Assembly (NCBI RefSeq): GCF_900095845.1
Contig: NZ_FMIX01000004.1
Coordinates: 317,501 to 381,500 of the forward strand
Length of the DNA: 64,000 bases
Origin: Streptococcus timonensis
GTDB taxonomy: Bacteria > Bacillota > Bacilli > Lactobacillales > Streptococcaceae
Reading direction: 5' to 3'
Shown piece by piece: positions 9,781 through 18,666 of the stretch. The notes under the pieces are model-generated. The model saw nothing but the letters and a program-made list of their open reading frames with translations. It ran no database searches and was not told the origin of the DNA. Every line of letters starts with the position of its first letter. The first letter of the stretch is position 1. The translations under genes were made by a program, and so were the position numbers.

Positions 9781-10839
9781 ATGAAAAAAATAGTCTTTAC
9801 AGGCGGGGGGACGGTAGGACATGTTACCCTCAACCTATTATTGATGCCCAAGTTCATCGAAGATGGCTGGGAAGTCCACTATATTGGCGATAAACATGGA
9901 ATCGAACACCAAGAAATCCTCAAGTCAGGTCTTGATGTGACCTTTCACTCTATTGCGACTGGGAAATTACGTCGCTATTTCTCTTGGCAGAACATGTGGG
10001 ATGTTTTTAAAGTTGCTTGGGGAATCGTCCAATCCTTCTTTATCATGCTTATGATTCGTCCCCAGGCCCTCTTTTCAAAGGGAGGATTTGTATCCGTACC
10101 TCCTGTTATTGCCGCCCGTTTATCTAGAGTTCCTGTCTTTATTCATGAGTCAGATTTATCAATGGGCTTGGCCAATAAAATAGCCTATAAGTTTGCAACC
10201 AAGATGTATTCTACTTTTGAACAACCTGCAAGTCTTACTAAGGTGGAACATGTAGGAGCAGTAACCAAGGTTTCTGGACCAGTTATAGAAGAGCCGGAGA
10301 TTATGGTCGATATCCGAACTTGTTTTGACAGCAATCTACCAACACTTCTATTTGTGGGGGGGTCTGCTGGAGCACGTGTCTTTAATCAGTTGGTAACAGA
10401 CCATAAAAATGAGCTGACTAGTCGCTATAATATTATTAACCTTACTGGAGATTCTAGCTTGAATGAACTGAGCAAAAATCTCTATCGAGTTGATTATGTC
10501 ACTAAACTCTATCAACCACTCATGAATATGGCTGATGTTGTCATTACTCGTGGTGGTGCCAATACGATTTTTGAGCTGTTAGCTATGGCTAAATTGCATG
10601 TTATTGTGCCACTTGGTCGCGAAGCCAGTCGTGGCGACCAGATTGAAAATGCAGCTTACTTTGTGAAAAAAGGATATGCAGAAGAGTTACAAGAAAGTGA
10701 CTTGAATTTATCTAACTTGGAAGAAAAAGTAACTCTACTTCTAAATAACAAAGAAATCTATCAAAATACGATGAGGGATTCTCATGAATTAAAATCTGTG
10801 GCGGATTTTTATGAGCTGCTTAAAAAAGATTTATCATAA
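9781..10839 (+). CDS. murG: Undecaprenyl-PP-MurNAc-pentapeptide GlcNAc transferase (lipid II synthase)
   Basis: Membrane-associated GT-B enzyme that adds GlcNAc to lipid I to give lipid II at the inner face of the membrane. The 352 residues have the N-terminal loop TGGGTVGHV (7-15); the family usually reads GGTGGH, and the TVGH form is common in streptococci. The C-terminal donor site [15 protein letters not shown] and [14 protein letters not shown] are clear. The gene starts 1 bp after murD, indicating translational coupling, and divIB follows 9 bp after its stop. Confidence 0.97.
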   Translation: MKKIVFTGGGTVGHVTLNLLLMPKFIEDGWEVHYIGDKHGIEHQEILKSGLDVTFHSIATGKLRRYFSWQNMWDVFKVAWGIVQSFFIMLMIRPQALFSKGGFVSVPPVIAARLSRVPVFIHESDLSMGLANKIAYKFATKMYSTFEQPASLTKVEHVGAVTKVSGPVIEEPEIMVDIRTCFDSNLPTLLFVGGSAGARVFNQLVTDHKNELTSRYNIINLTGDSSLNELSKNLYRVDYVTKLYQPLMNMADVVITRGGANTIFELLAMAKLHVIVPLGREASRGDQIENAAYFVKKGYAEELQESDLNLSNLEEKVTLLLNNKEIYQNTMRDSHELKSVADFYELLKKDLS

Positions 10840-10848
10840 GGAAAATTG

Positions 10849-12150
10849 ATGTCAAAGGAAAAAAAGAAAAAACAAACTCCTGACAAGGAATTGTCAGAGT
10901 GGCAAAAACGAAATCAAGAGTATCTTCAAAAGAAAGCTGAAGAAGAGGCTAAACAAAAAGAAGTTGAAGCAAGCGCAGAGGAAAAAAAAGCGCCATCTTC
11001 TTCTGAGGAGAGCGATCAAGAATTATCAGAATGGCAAAAGCAACATCAAGAGTATCTTCAAAAAAAGGCTGAAGAGGAAGCAAAAAACGCTGAAAATACA
11101 GCTGACACAGATTCGGATGAAGAAGCCGATGTTGATTCTGGACCAGAAAGCGATACGGAATCTGAAAAGGAAGAAGCTTCTGATACCAGTGATGTTCAAG
11201 AAAAACAAGAGGAACAGACTGATACAGAAAAGACATCTTCAATAGATTCAAGTAGTAAAGATAAGGATAAAGAAAAAAGATCTAAAGTTAAGAAAGAAAA
11301 GAAGCCCAAAACTCCTAAACCTCCAATTCGGTCTGTTCATATTTGGCGTGCAGTTTCTATTTTAGTTCCGAGCTTTTTGATCTTGTTCTTATCAATTTAC
11401 CTTCTGACTCCTTTTGCTACCCTTAAACAAATTGAGGTAACAGGTACAGTCCAAACGAATGCTGAACAGATAAAAGAGGCTTCAGGAATTCGTGACAGTG
11501 ACTATACTATTAGTTTGATTCTAAATAAAGATAAGCATGCTGAAATGGTCAAATCAAATCACTGGATTGAATCTGCTAAGATAACTTATCAATTTCCAGT
11601 TCACTTCACCATTGAAGTGAAGGAATTTGAGATTGTAGCCTACTCTGTTTCTGGAGATAGCTATTACCCAATCTTATCTAGTGGAAGCATCGAATCAACT
11701 GCCGTTAGTTCTGACAACTTACCTGAGAAATATATATCTGTTTTATTTAACGATGAGGAACAGATTAAAACCTTAATTTCTCAGCTAAATGAAGTTAGTC
11801 CAGAAATTAAGCAAGAGATTGAGAAGATTGAACTTGCACCAAGTAAGGTAACAAGTGACCTTCTAAAGATTACCATGTATGATACAGACGAGATTTTGGT
11901 GCCATTATCAGAACTAGGGAAGAAATTACCTTACTATAGTAAGATAAAACCACAGTTGACAGTTCCTAGCGGTATTGACATGGAGGTCGGTATCTATAGC
12001 TATAGTCTAGTGGATAAGGCTCTGGATGACGAAAGAGTCAAAGCCAAAGAAGAGGAAAAGAAGAAGCAGGAAGAAGAGAAGAAAAAACAAGCTGAGCAAG
12101 GAAATCAAGATCAAACAACACAGACGACTCGAACAACACAGAGTCGCTAA
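10849..12150 (+). CDS. divIB: Cell division protein DivIB/FtsQ
   Basis: Bitopic divisome protein that joins FtsL/DivIC at the septum. The 433 residues comprise a very charged cytoplasmic tail (1-165), one membrane helix (about 168-188), a POTRA domain starting at LKQIEVTGT (about 192-265), a beta domain, and a Lys/Glu/Gln-rich C-terminal tail. The cytoplasmic tail holds a tandem copy of a 24-residue segment (12-35 and 57-80, core ELSEWQK..QEYLQKKAEEEAK). I chose the ATG at 10849 over the in-frame TTG at 10846 because AAGGA (10838-10842) is correctly spaced for it. It is the last gene of the murD-murG-divIB run. Confidence 0.95.
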   Translation: MSKEKKKKQTPDKELSEWQKRNQEYLQKKAEEEAKQKEVEASAEEKKAPSSSEESDQELSEWQKQHQEYLQKKAEEEAKNAENTADTDSDEEADVDSGPESDTESEKEEASDTSDVQEKQEEQTDTEKTSSIDSSSKDKDKEKRSKVKKEKKPKTPKPPIRSVHIWRAVSILVPSFLILFLSIYLLTPFATLKQIEVTGTVQTNAEQIKEASGIRDSDYTISLILNKDKHAEMVKSNHWIESAKITYQFPVHFTIEVKEFEIVAYSVSGDSYYPILSSGSIESTAVSSDNLPEKYISVLFNDEEQIKTLISQLNEVSPEIKQEIEKIELAPSKVTSDLLKITMYDTDEILVPLSELGKKLPYYSKIKPQLTVPSGIDMEVGIYSYSLVDKALDDERVKAKEEEKKKQEEEKKKQAEQGNQDQTTQTTRTTQSR

Positions 12151-12184
12151 GTTTCAGATGATTCGTTCAGTTACTGGTTTTTAC

Positions 12185-12213
12185 TTGACAAGTACCGCTT
12201 TAAATAATAGAAT
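12185..12213 (+). promoter_or_regulatory. pyrFE promoter
   Basis: TTGACA (12185-12190), 17-bp spacer and TAGAAT (12208-12213): a near-consensus sigma-A promoter placed just before the PyrR-type leader. Confidence 0.85.
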
Positions 12214-12224
12214 AGTAAAAAACC

Positions 12225-12320
12225 TTTAAAGCAGTCCAGAGAGGCAGCTAAGGTTAGACGGTGAAAGGGTGGAGACTACCCAATTTTCGTGGAACCTTGC
12301 TGTAGGCAGGTTCCTTTTTT
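12225..12320 (+). promoter_or_regulatory. PyrR-binding attenuator leader of pyrFE
   Basis: The transcribed leader contains GCAGTCCAGAGAGGC (12231-12245), a close match to the conserved PyrR loop motif (UCCAGAGAGGCU). It is followed by a strong intrinsic terminator at 12291-12320 (GGAACCT / AGGTTCC then TTTTTT). In known PyrR systems, UMP-bound PyrR holds this loop as an anti-antiterminator so that transcription stops. I infer the same here; pyrR itself is not in the window. Confidence 0.88.
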
Positions 12321-12375
12321 GTATTATTTACCAAAGGAATTAACTGGATTTGAAATAAAGCAAAAGGAGAAAGAT

Positions 12376-13077
12376 ATGCGAGAAAGTCGCCCAGTCATTG
12401 CTCTGGATTTTCCAACTTTTAAAGAAGTTAAAGATTTTTTGGAACTCTTTCCTAGTGAGGAAAAACTGTATTTGAAAGTTGGAATGGAACTTTACTACTC
12501 AGCTGGTCCTGAGGTTGTACGATATCTGAAGAAATTGGGGCATAGTGTCTTTTTAGATTTAAAACTTCATGATATTCCTAACACAGTAAAATCGGCTATG
12601 AGAGTTTTATCTGATTTAGGAGTTGATATGACCAATGTCCACGCAGCTGGTGGTGTTGAAATGATGAAGGCTGCGCGTGAAGGCCTTGGGAAAGAAGCCA
12701 AATTGATTGCTGTTACACAGTTGACTTCAACTTCTGAAGAGCAAATGAGAGACTTTCAAAATATCCAAACCAGTCTTCAAGAATCTGTCATTCATTATGC
12801 CAAAAAGACTGCTGAAGCAGGCTTGGATGGAGTTGTTTGTTCAGCTCAGGAAGTCAAACTCATCAAGGAAGCTACCAGTCAAGACTTTATCTGTTTGACA
12901 CCTGGCATCCGTCCATCAGGAGCTGCTCTTGGGGACCAAAAACGAGTCATGACACCAGCAGATGCTTATCAAATAGGCAGTGACTATATCGTTGTCGGAC
13001 GCCCAATCACTCAAACCGATGATCCAGTAGCAGCTTATCAAGCTATCAAGGATGAGTGGACACGAGACTGGAAATAA
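12376..13077 (+). CDS. pyrF: Orotidine-5'-phosphate decarboxylase
   Basis: Last step of de novo UMP synthesis: decarboxylates OMP. The 233 residues form a TIM barrel with the catalytic block [10 protein letters not shown] (61-70; Asp61, Lys63, Asp66), LTPGIRPSG and the phosphate site VVGRPIT. The start is the ATG at 12376 with AAAGGAGA just upstream; a longer frame reaches back into the leader terminator and is not credible. It is cotranscribed with pyrE and under the PyrR-type attenuator. Confidence 0.97.
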   Translation: MRESRPVIALDFPTFKEVKDFLELFPSEEKLYLKVGMELYYSAGPEVVRYLKKLGHSVFLDLKLHDIPNTVKSAMRVLSDLGVDMTNVHAAGGVEMMKAAREGLGKEAKLIAVTQLTSTSEEQMRDFQNIQTSLQESVIHYAKKTAEAGLDGVVCSAQEVKLIKEATSQDFICLTPGIRPSGAALGDQKRVMTPADAYQIGSDYIVVGRPITQTDDPVAAYQAIKDEWTRDWK

Positions 13078-13108
13078 GAATAAAGTTTAAAATACAAAGG
13101 AGAAACCC

Positions 13109-13741
13109 ATGACACTTGCAAAAGACATTGCTAGCCATCTATTGAAAATTCAAGCCGTATACCTCAAACCAGAAGAGCCCTTCACTTGGGCATCGGGCAT
13201 TAAATCACCGATTTATACAGACAATCGTGTGACGCTTGCTTATCCAGAAACACGTACCTTGATTGAGAATGGTTTTGTGGAGGTCATCAAGGCAGAATTC
13301 CCTGAGGTAGAAGTGATTGCAGGAACAGCGACTGCAGGTATTCCTCATGGTGCCATTATAGCTGACAAGATGAACCTGCCATTTGCTTACATCCGTAGCA
13401 AACCAAAAGACCATGGAGCTGGAAACCAAATCGAAGGCCGTGTAGCCCAAGGCCAAAAAATGGTTGTTGTTGAAGATTTGATTTCAACTGGGGGCTCTGT
13501 GCTTGAAGCTGTTGCAGCTGCCAAACGCGAAGGAGCAGATGTTCTTGGTGTTGTTGCCATTTTCAGCTATCAATTACCAAAAGCAGATAAAAACTTTGCA
13601 GATGCTGGTGTCAAACTGGTGACACTTTCAAACTACAGTGAGCTTATCCACCTAGCCCAAGAAGAAGGTTACATCACACCAGAAGGACTTGACCTCCTAA
13701 AACGCTTTAAAGAAGACCAAGAAAATTGGCAAAATGTATAA
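13109..13741 (+). CDS. pyrE: Orotate phosphoribosyltransferase
   Basis: Joins orotate and PRPP to make OMP, the substrate of the preceding pyrF product. The 210 residues carry the PRPP loop [13 protein letters not shown], a typical type I phosphoribosyltransferase signature, and the flexible loop [24 protein letters not shown] precedes the ATG. It is second in a two-gene operon ended by the terminator at 13752. Confidence 0.97.
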   Translation: MTLAKDIASHLLKIQAVYLKPEEPFTWASGIKSPIYTDNRVTLAYPETRTLIENGFVEVIKAEFPEVEVIAGTATAGIPHGAIIADKMNLPFAYIRSKPKDHGAGNQIEGRVAQGQKMVVVEDLISTGGSVLEAVAAAKREGADVLGVVAIFSYQLPKADKNFADAGVKLVTLSNYSELIHLAQEEGYITPEGLDLLKRFKEDQENWQNV

Positions 13742-13751
13742 ATAGATAAAC

Positions 13752-13786
13752 ACTCAGGTATTCTTAGAACTACCTGAGTTTTTTAT
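13752..13786 (+). terminator. Terminator after pyrE
   Basis: Perfect 9-bp stem ACTCAGGTA / TACCTGAGT with a 10-nt loop, followed by TTTTTTATTT. Confidence 0.88.
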
Positions 13787-13908
13787 TTAATGGAAGGTTT
13801 ATAACCATAGCCTCTGTTTAGGGTAGGATAGGGGAGTGAATCTGTATCATCTTTAACTTCTAGTTCTTAATCTGTTTACCTTTATGATGAAAAGTACAGA
13901 CAAATTTT

Positions 13909-13966
13909 TTGAAAACATCATGAAAAAGTTTTAAACTATTCTAGTAAACAAAAGTAAACGTTTACG
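13909..13966 (+). promoter_or_regulatory. lctO promoter with cre-like palindrome
   Basis: TTGAAA (13909-13914), 17-bp spacer and TAAACT (13932-13937) form a moderate promoter. Downstream, GTAAACGTTTAC (about 13954-13965) is a perfect 12-bp palindrome close to the CcpA catabolite-responsive element. It sits between the expected transcription start and the ribosome site, a roadblock position. CcpA control is inferred. Confidence 0.6.
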
Positions 13967-13983
13967 TTTAAGGAGGACTATTG

Positions 13984-15120
13984 ATGTCATATAAAACAAG
14001 CAATGCAGAAGGACCTGTAGATTTTATAAATACCTATGATTTGGAGCCTATGGCCCAACAAGTTATTCCCAAAGCTTCTTTTGGGTATATTGCAAGTGGT
14101 GCAGAGGACACTTTTACTTTGAGAGAGAATATCCGAGCTTTTAACCACAAACTCATTGTTCCTCGGACTTTATGTGATGTGGAAAATCCAAGCACAGAGA
14201 TTGAATTTGATGGTGAAAAACTATCTTCACCAATCATTATGGCACCTGTTGCAGCCCATAAACTAGCTAATGAGCAAGGAGAAGTTGCGACTGCGCGTGG
14301 AGTACACGAGTTCGGTTCACTCTATACAACTAGTTCCTACTCAACAGTTGACCTGCCAGAAATTTCTCAAGCCCTTCAAGGTACACCTCATTGGTTCCAA
14401 TTCTACTTTAGTAAAGATAATGGCATTAACCGTCACATTATGGATCGCGTCAAGGCAGAAGGTTATAAGGCTATTGTCTTGACTGCCGATGCGACAGTAG
14501 GAGGTAACCGTGAGGTAGACAAACGCAACGGTTTTGTGTTCCCAGTTGGCATGCCTATCGTAGAAGAATACCTACCTCAAGGTGCTGGTAAGTCAATGGA
14601 CTATGTCTATAAATCAGCCAAACAACGCCTATCTCCACGAGATGTAGAGTTTATCGTAGAATACTCAGGACTTCCTGTTTATGTCAAAGGTCCACAATGC
14701 CGAGAAGACGTTGAGCGCTCACTGGATGCAGGGGCTTCAGGTATTTGGGTAACCAACCACGGTGGTCGACAGATTGATGGTGGACCGGCTGCTTTTGACT
14801 CGCTACAAGAAGTGGCTGAAGCAGTAAATAAACGTGTGCCAATCGTTTTTGACTCTGGTATTCGTCGTGGTCAGCACGTCTTTAAAGCCTTGGCTTCTGG
14901 AGCTGACTTAGTAGCCATTGGACGACCTGTTATTTATGGTTTAGCCCTTGGTGGTAGTGTTGGTGTACGCCAAGTCTTTGAACATTTGAATGATGAATTG
15001 AAGACAGTTATGCAGTTATCTGGAACACAGACAATTGAAGATGTGAAACGATTCAAGCTTCGTCACAATCCCTATGATCCAAGTTTCCCAGCTGATTCAC
15101 ATGATTTAAAATTGTATTAG
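13984..15120 (+). CDS. lctO: L-lactate oxidase
   Basis: FMN-dependent 2-hydroxy acid oxidase: lactate plus oxygen gives pyruvate and hydrogen peroxide. The 378-residue length matches streptococcal LctO. Seen: GYIASGAEDTFTLREN, the FMN-binding TADATVGGNREVD, the catalytic His in NHGGRQIDGG (His259) and DSGIRRGQHVFKALASGAD. I chose ATG 13984 (AAGGAGG about 9 bp upstream) over the in-frame TTG at 13981. It is monocistronic between two terminators. Its pyruvate can feed SpxB at 18.7 kb, so the pair converts lactate to acetyl phosphate with two peroxide molecules. Confidence 0.95.
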   Translation: MSYKTSNAEGPVDFINTYDLEPMAQQVIPKASFGYIASGAEDTFTLRENIRAFNHKLIVPRTLCDVENPSTEIEFDGEKLSSPIIMAPVAAHKLANEQGEVATARGVHEFGSLYTTSSYSTVDLPEISQALQGTPHWFQFYFSKDNGINRHIMDRVKAEGYKAIVLTADATVGGNREVDKRNGFVFPVGMPIVEEYLPQGAGKSMDYVYKSAKQRLSPRDVEFIVEYSGLPVYVKGPQCREDVERSLDAGASGIWVTNHGGRQIDGGPAAFDSLQEVAEAVNKRVPIVFDSGIRRGQHVFKALASGADLVAIGRPVIYGLALGGSVGVRQVFEHLNDELKTVMQLSGTQTIEDVKRFKLRHNPYDPSFPADSHDLKLY

Positions 15121-15130
15121 TAGTAAAACA

Positions 15131-15156
15131 AACCTCCACTTCAAGTGGAGGTTTTT
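15131..15156 (+). terminator. Terminator after lctO
   Basis: AACCTCCAC / GTGGAGGTT 9-bp stem with a TTCAA loop and a T5 tract. Confidence 0.88.
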
Positions 15157-15267
15157 GAGTACTGTCTTTGTAAACGTGAAAGAGAGTTTAAAAAGTGAAC
15201 TTAACGAGTATATAAGAAAAAATTTTAATACATTTTAAACTATTTAAAAAATTTTTAGGAAATTTAG

Positions 15268-15313
15268 TTGACAAATGTAGATTTTGAGAGTATACTTATA
15301 ATTGACAAATGTA
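15268..15313 (+). promoter_or_regulatory. cop operon promoter with two CopY boxes
   Basis: TTGACA (15268-15273), 17-bp spacer and TATACT (15291-15296) form a near-consensus promoter. The ten-base cop box GACAAATGTA occurs twice, at 15270-15279 (over the -35) and 15304-15313 (just after the start site). It fits the known KACANNTGTA operator, so CopY bound to both would block initiation until copper releases it. Confidence 0.92.
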
Positions 15314-15331
15314 GACTTTGGAGGGATAGCA

Positions 15332-15727
15332 ATGCAGATTTCGGATGCAGAATGGCAGGTCATGAAGATTATCTGGATGCAGGGGGAGCAGACTAGTACT
15401 GATCTCATAAAAGTATTAGAGAAAAGGTTTAGCTGGTCTAAGTCCACGATTCAGACACTCTTAGCCCGCTTGGTGGAAAAAGAATGTTTGACTCGGGAAA
15501 AGCAGGGCAAGTCCTTTATCTATTCAGCCCTGTTGACACAGGAAGATAGCAAGAAGTTACTTGTCAAGGATATCAAAGACAAGGTTTGTTCCCGCAGGAT
15601 GAAGCAGTTACTTGCTAATTTGATCAAAGAATGTGACTTTACCCTAGCTGACCTGGAAGGCTTGGAGGAAGTGATTTCAAAGAAAAAAGCAAGTGCTGTA
15701 ACAGAAGTAAGATGTAATTGTATGTAA
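15332..15727 (+). CDS. copY: Copper-responsive repressor CopY
   Basis: BlaI/MecI-family winged-helix repressor of the copper operon. The 131 residues begin MQISDAEWQVMKIIW, with the recognition helix near SWSKSTIQTLLARL. The C-terminus shows one CxC (CNC, 128-130) plus an isolated Cys in DKVCSRR, rather than the CxCx4CxC of Enterococcus CopY. This single-CxC form is what I expect in pneumococcus-like CopY. The start ATG at 15332 follows GGAGGG; the upstream TTG-initiated frame would run through the operator. It is first gene of copY-cupA-copA, autoregulated through the two boxes. Confidence 0.95.
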   Translation: MQISDAEWQVMKIIWMQGEQTSTDLIKVLEKRFSWSKSTIQTLLARLVEKECLTREKQGKSFIYSALLTQEDSKKLLVKDIKDKVCSRRMKQLLANLIKECDFTLADLEGLEEVISKKKASAVTEVRCNCM

Positions 15728-15737
15728 AGGAGACGCG

Positions 15738-16109
15738 ATGTTAAATCTATTTGTATCTATTGTTATTTTAGGAATGATTGCTTTTATCCTCTTTTGGTTT
15801 TTCAAAAAACCGCAAGAAGATGCTAAAAAAGCTCAACAAAAGAATGGCTATCAAGAAATTCGAGTGGAAGTCATGGGGGGATACACTCCAGAAACTATTA
15901 TCCTCAAAAAATCGCAACCAGCTCGTATTATTTTCGATAGAAAAGACCCTTCACCTTGCTTAGACCAAATCGTTTTCCCAGACTTTGGTGTGCATGCAGA
16001 TCTGCCTATGGGAGACCAATATGTGGTTGAAATCACTCCTGAAGAAGCAGGAGAATATGGTTTCTCTTGTGGCATGAACATGATGCACGGTAAGATGATT
16101 GTAGAATAG
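15738..16109 (+). CDS. cupA: Membrane-anchored copper chaperone CupA
   Basis: Small cupredoxin-fold protein that holds Cu(I) at the inner membrane and passes it to CopA. The 123 residues comprise one N-terminal helix (about 4-22) and a soluble cupredoxin domain. The metal ligands described for pneumococcal CupA are present: Cys74 (DPSPCLDQ), Cys111, Met113, Met115 and Met116 (CGMNMMHGKM). The gene lies 10 bp after copY and 9 bp before copA. Its domain resembles the N-terminus of CopA, implying a shared origin. Confidence 0.94.
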   Translation: MLNLFVSIVILGMIAFILFWFFKKPQEDAKKAQQKNGYQEIRVEVMGGYTPETIILKKSQPARIIFDRKDPSPCLDQIVFPDFGVHADLPMGDQYVVEITPEEAGEYGFSCGMNMMHGKMIVE

Positions 16110-16118
16110 GAGAATGAT

Positions 16119-18341
16119 ATGACAGAAATTGTGAAATCAAGTATTGAAAATGGTGTTCAAAAAATCCGTATCACAGCAGAAAAAGGCTACCATCCAGCCC
16201 ATATTCAACTCCAAAAAGGAATTCCTGCTGAGATTACCTTTCATCGTGTGACACCATCAAACTGTTATAAAGAAATTCTTTTCGAAGAAGAAGGGATTTT
16301 AGAACCAATTGCTCAAGATGAGGAAAAAGTCATTCGCTTTACTCCTCAAGACTTGGGTGAGCATGAATTTTCATGTGGCATGAAGATGCAAAAGGGGACC
16401 TACATCGTTGTTGAAAAAACCAAAAAGTCTCTCAGTCTTTTACAACGTTTTTGGATTACCAGCATTTTTACCCTACCATTAGTCCTCCTCATGCTTGGTA
16501 TGCTGACTGGCAGTATCAGTCACCCAGTCATGCACTGGGGAACCTTCTTAGCTACGACACCCATTATGCTGGTAGCTGGAGTTCCATATATCAGAAGCGC
16601 CTGGGCTAGCTTTAAAAAACATAATGCCAACATGGATACCTTGGTAGCTCTTGGAACCTTGGTAGCCTATGTCTACAGTCTATTCGCTCTCTTTGCAGGC
16701 CTACCAGTATATTTTGAAAGTGCTGGATTTATCCTCTTCTTCGTTCTTTTAGGTGCAGTTTTTGAAGAACGTATGCGTAAAAATGCTTCGCAAGCAGTCG
16801 AAAAATTATTAGACCTACAAGCAAAAACAGCAGAGGTTTTGCGTGATGATGTTTATGTTCAAATACCTCTAGAACAGGTCAAAGTTGGCGATTTAATTCG
16901 CGTTCGACCAGGTGAAAAAATTGCCGTTGATGGGACTGTGTTAGAAGGTGAAACGAGTATTGATGAATCAATGGTGACTGGGGAAAGTATTCCAGTCGAT
17001 AAATCAGTTGGAGATGCTGTCATTGGTTCAACCATCAATAATAGTGGTACGATCATCTTTAGAGCTGAAAAAGTTGGTTCTGAGACTATGTTGGCTCAGA
17101 TTGTGGACTTTGTGAAAAAAGCGCAAACGAGTCGTGCTCCTATTCAAGATTTGACCGACAAGATTTCTGGGATTTTTGTACCAGCAGTTGTCATTTTAGG
17201 GCTTCTTACTTTTTGGATCTGGTTTGTTTTCCTAGGAGAAAGCTTTGTGACGTCACTTCTCTACGGAGTTGCTGTTTTGATAATTGCCTGTCCTTGTGCA
17301 CTAGGACTCGCGACACCGACAGCCCTCATGGTTGGAACAGGACGAAGTGCCAAGATGGGGATTCTTCTCAAAAATGGTACAGTTTTACAGGAAATCCAAA
17401 AAGTCCAAACGGTTGTTTTTGACAAGACAGGAACCTTGACCGAAGGAAAGCCAGTAGTGACAGATGTTATTGGTGATGAAAGAGAAGTGCTAAGTTTGGC
17501 TGCTTCACTGGAAGATGTATCTCAACACCCGCTAGCTCAAGCTATTGTTAATCGTGCATCTGAACTAGGAATTAGCCTTTACCCAGTGGAAAACTTTCAA
17601 GCCTTGCATGGAAAAGGTGTGACTGGGATTATAAATAGTAAACAAGTCTTGCTTGGGAATGCCAAACTCTTAGATGATCTTGCTATTCCACATGATTATC
17701 AAAAACGATTTGATTTGCTTGAGAAAGAAGCAAAAACAGTTGTCTTCTTATCCGTGGATGGTCAGTTAAAAGGCTTAATTGCCTTGCAGGATGTCCCTAA
17801 GGAAAATGCCAAAGAAGCTATTGCTAAATTGAAAAAACGTGACCTTAGAACGGTCATGCTTACCGGAGATAATGCTGGAGTAGCGCATGCGATTGCAGAG
17901 CAAATTGGAATCGAAGAAGTGATCGCAAATGTCTTGCCAGAGGAAAAGGCACATGAAATTCACAAACTTCAAAAGAATGGCAAATTGGCCTTTGTTGGAG
18001 ATGGCATCAATGATGCGCCAGCCCTCAGTGTAGCGGATGTCGGAATTGCCATGGGCTCTGGTACAGATATTGCTATCGAATCAGCAGATCTTGTCCTTAC
18101 AACCAACAATTTACTAGGATTGGCACGTGCTTTTGATATGAGTAAGAAGACCTTTAATCGAATTCTACTCAATCTTTTCTGGGCTTCTATCTATAACCTC
18201 ATTGGTATTCCGATTGCAGCAGGAGTGTTTTCTGGTCTTGGTTTGGTACTCAATCCAGAACTTGCAGGATTGGCCATGGCCTTTAGTTCAGTCTCTGTTT
18301 TAATCAGCTCTCTTATGCTTAATTTTACTAAAGTCGATTAA
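16119..18341 (+). CDS. copA: Copper-exporting P1B-type ATPase with cupredoxin-like N-terminus
   Basis: Pumps Cu(I) out of the cell. The 740 residues start with about 105 residues of cupredoxin-like domain ([11 protein letters not shown]) in place of the usual CxxC heavy-metal-associated domain. Then come eight membrane helices, the actuator TGES (287-290), the metal-site CPC (391-393), the phosphorylated Asp in DKTGT (Asp435), the P1B SQHPLAQA motif and GDGINDAP (627-634). It is last gene of the cop operon; its stop codon touches the BOX repeat. Confidence 0.96.
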   Translation: MTEIVKSSIENGVQKIRITAEKGYHPAHIQLQKGIPAEITFHRVTPSNCYKEILFEEEGILEPIAQDEEKVIRFTPQDLGEHEFSCGMKMQKGTYIVVEKTKKSLSLLQRFWITSIFTLPLVLLMLGMLTGSISHPVMHWGTFLATTPIMLVAGVPYIRSAWASFKKHNANMDTLVALGTLVAYVYSLFALFAGLPVYFESAGFILFFVLLGAVFEERMRKNASQAVEKLLDLQAKTAEVLRDDVYVQIPLEQVKVGDLIRVRPGEKIAVDGTVLEGETSIDESMVTGESIPVDKSVGDAVIGSTINNSGTIIFRAEKVGSETMLAQIVDFVKKAQTSRAPIQDLTDKISGIFVPAVVILGLLTFWIWFVFLGESFVTSLLYGVAVLIIACPCALGLATPTALMVGTGRSAKMGILLKNGTVLQEIQKVQTVVFDKTGTLTEGKPVVTDVIGDEREVLSLAASLEDVSQHPLAQAIVNRASELGISLYPVENFQALHGKGVTGIINSKQVLLGNAKLLDDLAIPHDYQKRFDLLEKEAKTVVFLSVDGQLKGLIALQDVPKENAKEAIAKLKKRDLRTVMLTGDNAGVAHAIAEQIGIEEVIANVLPEEKAHEIHKLQKNGKLAFVGDGINDAPALSVADVGIAMGSGTDIAIESADLVLTTNNLLGLARAFDMSKKTFNRILLNLFWASIYNLIGIPIAAGVFSGLGLVLNPELAGLAMAFSSVSVLISSLMLNFTKVD

Positions 18342-18444
18342 TACTCTTCGAAAATCAAATTCAAACCACGTCAGCTTCACCTTGCCGTACTCAAGTACAG
18401 CCTGCGGCTAGCTTCCTAGTTTGCTCTTTGATTTTCATTGAGTA
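18342..18444. repeat. BOX element (boxA-boxC type)
   Basis: A 103-bp block beginning TACTCTTCGAAAATCAAA and ending TTTGATTTTCATTGAGTA. The ends are 18-bp imperfect inverted repeats differing at 3-4 bases. The interior contains CCACGTCAGCTTCACCTTG and CCTGCGGCTAGCTTCCTAG, which I recognise as the boxA and boxC parts of the pneumococcal BOX repeat with no boxB between. It begins one base before the end of the copA stop codon and is flanked by TA-type ends. It is a non-coding mobile-derived repeat that can fold into a stem-loop. Confidence 0.88.
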
Positions 18445-18445
18445 T

Positions 18446-18473
18446 AAAAAGGCGGTCTTAACCGCTTTTTTTG
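18446..18473 (+). terminator. Terminator after BOX element (cop operon)
   Basis: GGCGGT CTTA ACCGCT hairpin with a T7 run. It probably ends the cop transcript beyond the BOX, so the BOX is carried in the 3' untranslated region. Confidence 0.82.
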
Positions 18474-18491
18474 CTATTCTAAAACAGATTT

Positions 18492-18618
18492 TCAAAACGC
18501 TTTCAAACTGTACTGTAATAGAGAATGGAGTATTCTGAGCATATACTTAGAAATCTAAAATCAAATATGATAAATTAGGATTGTAAATTTACAGAATCGT
18601 TTTCAATTACTATATAAA
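18492..18618 (+). promoter_or_regulatory. spxB regulatory region with two cre-like sites
   Basis: This is the remainder of the 325-bp gap before spxB. TCAAAACGCTTTCA (18492-18505) matches the CcpA cre pattern with one mismatch. A weaker one, CAGAATCGTTTTCA (18592-18605), lies between a possible -35 (TTTACA, 18588-18593) and -10 (TATATA, 18611-18616). The region is very AT-rich. spxB is known to respond to CcpA and SpxR in pneumococcus; binding here is inferred. Confidence 0.55.
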
Positions 18619-18666
18619 AGCGTTTTTTGTAAATATATGAAATTATTTTGAAGGAGAGTTATCATT

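Noticed and set aside
12289..12375. Upstream extension of pyrF
   Set aside because: Would be translated from the attenuator terminator hairpin; ATG 12376 has a clear ribosome site and gives the usual length.
18342..18444. RUP element
   Set aside because: First thought of, but the boxA/boxC inner sequences identify it as BOX; RUP has a different sequence.
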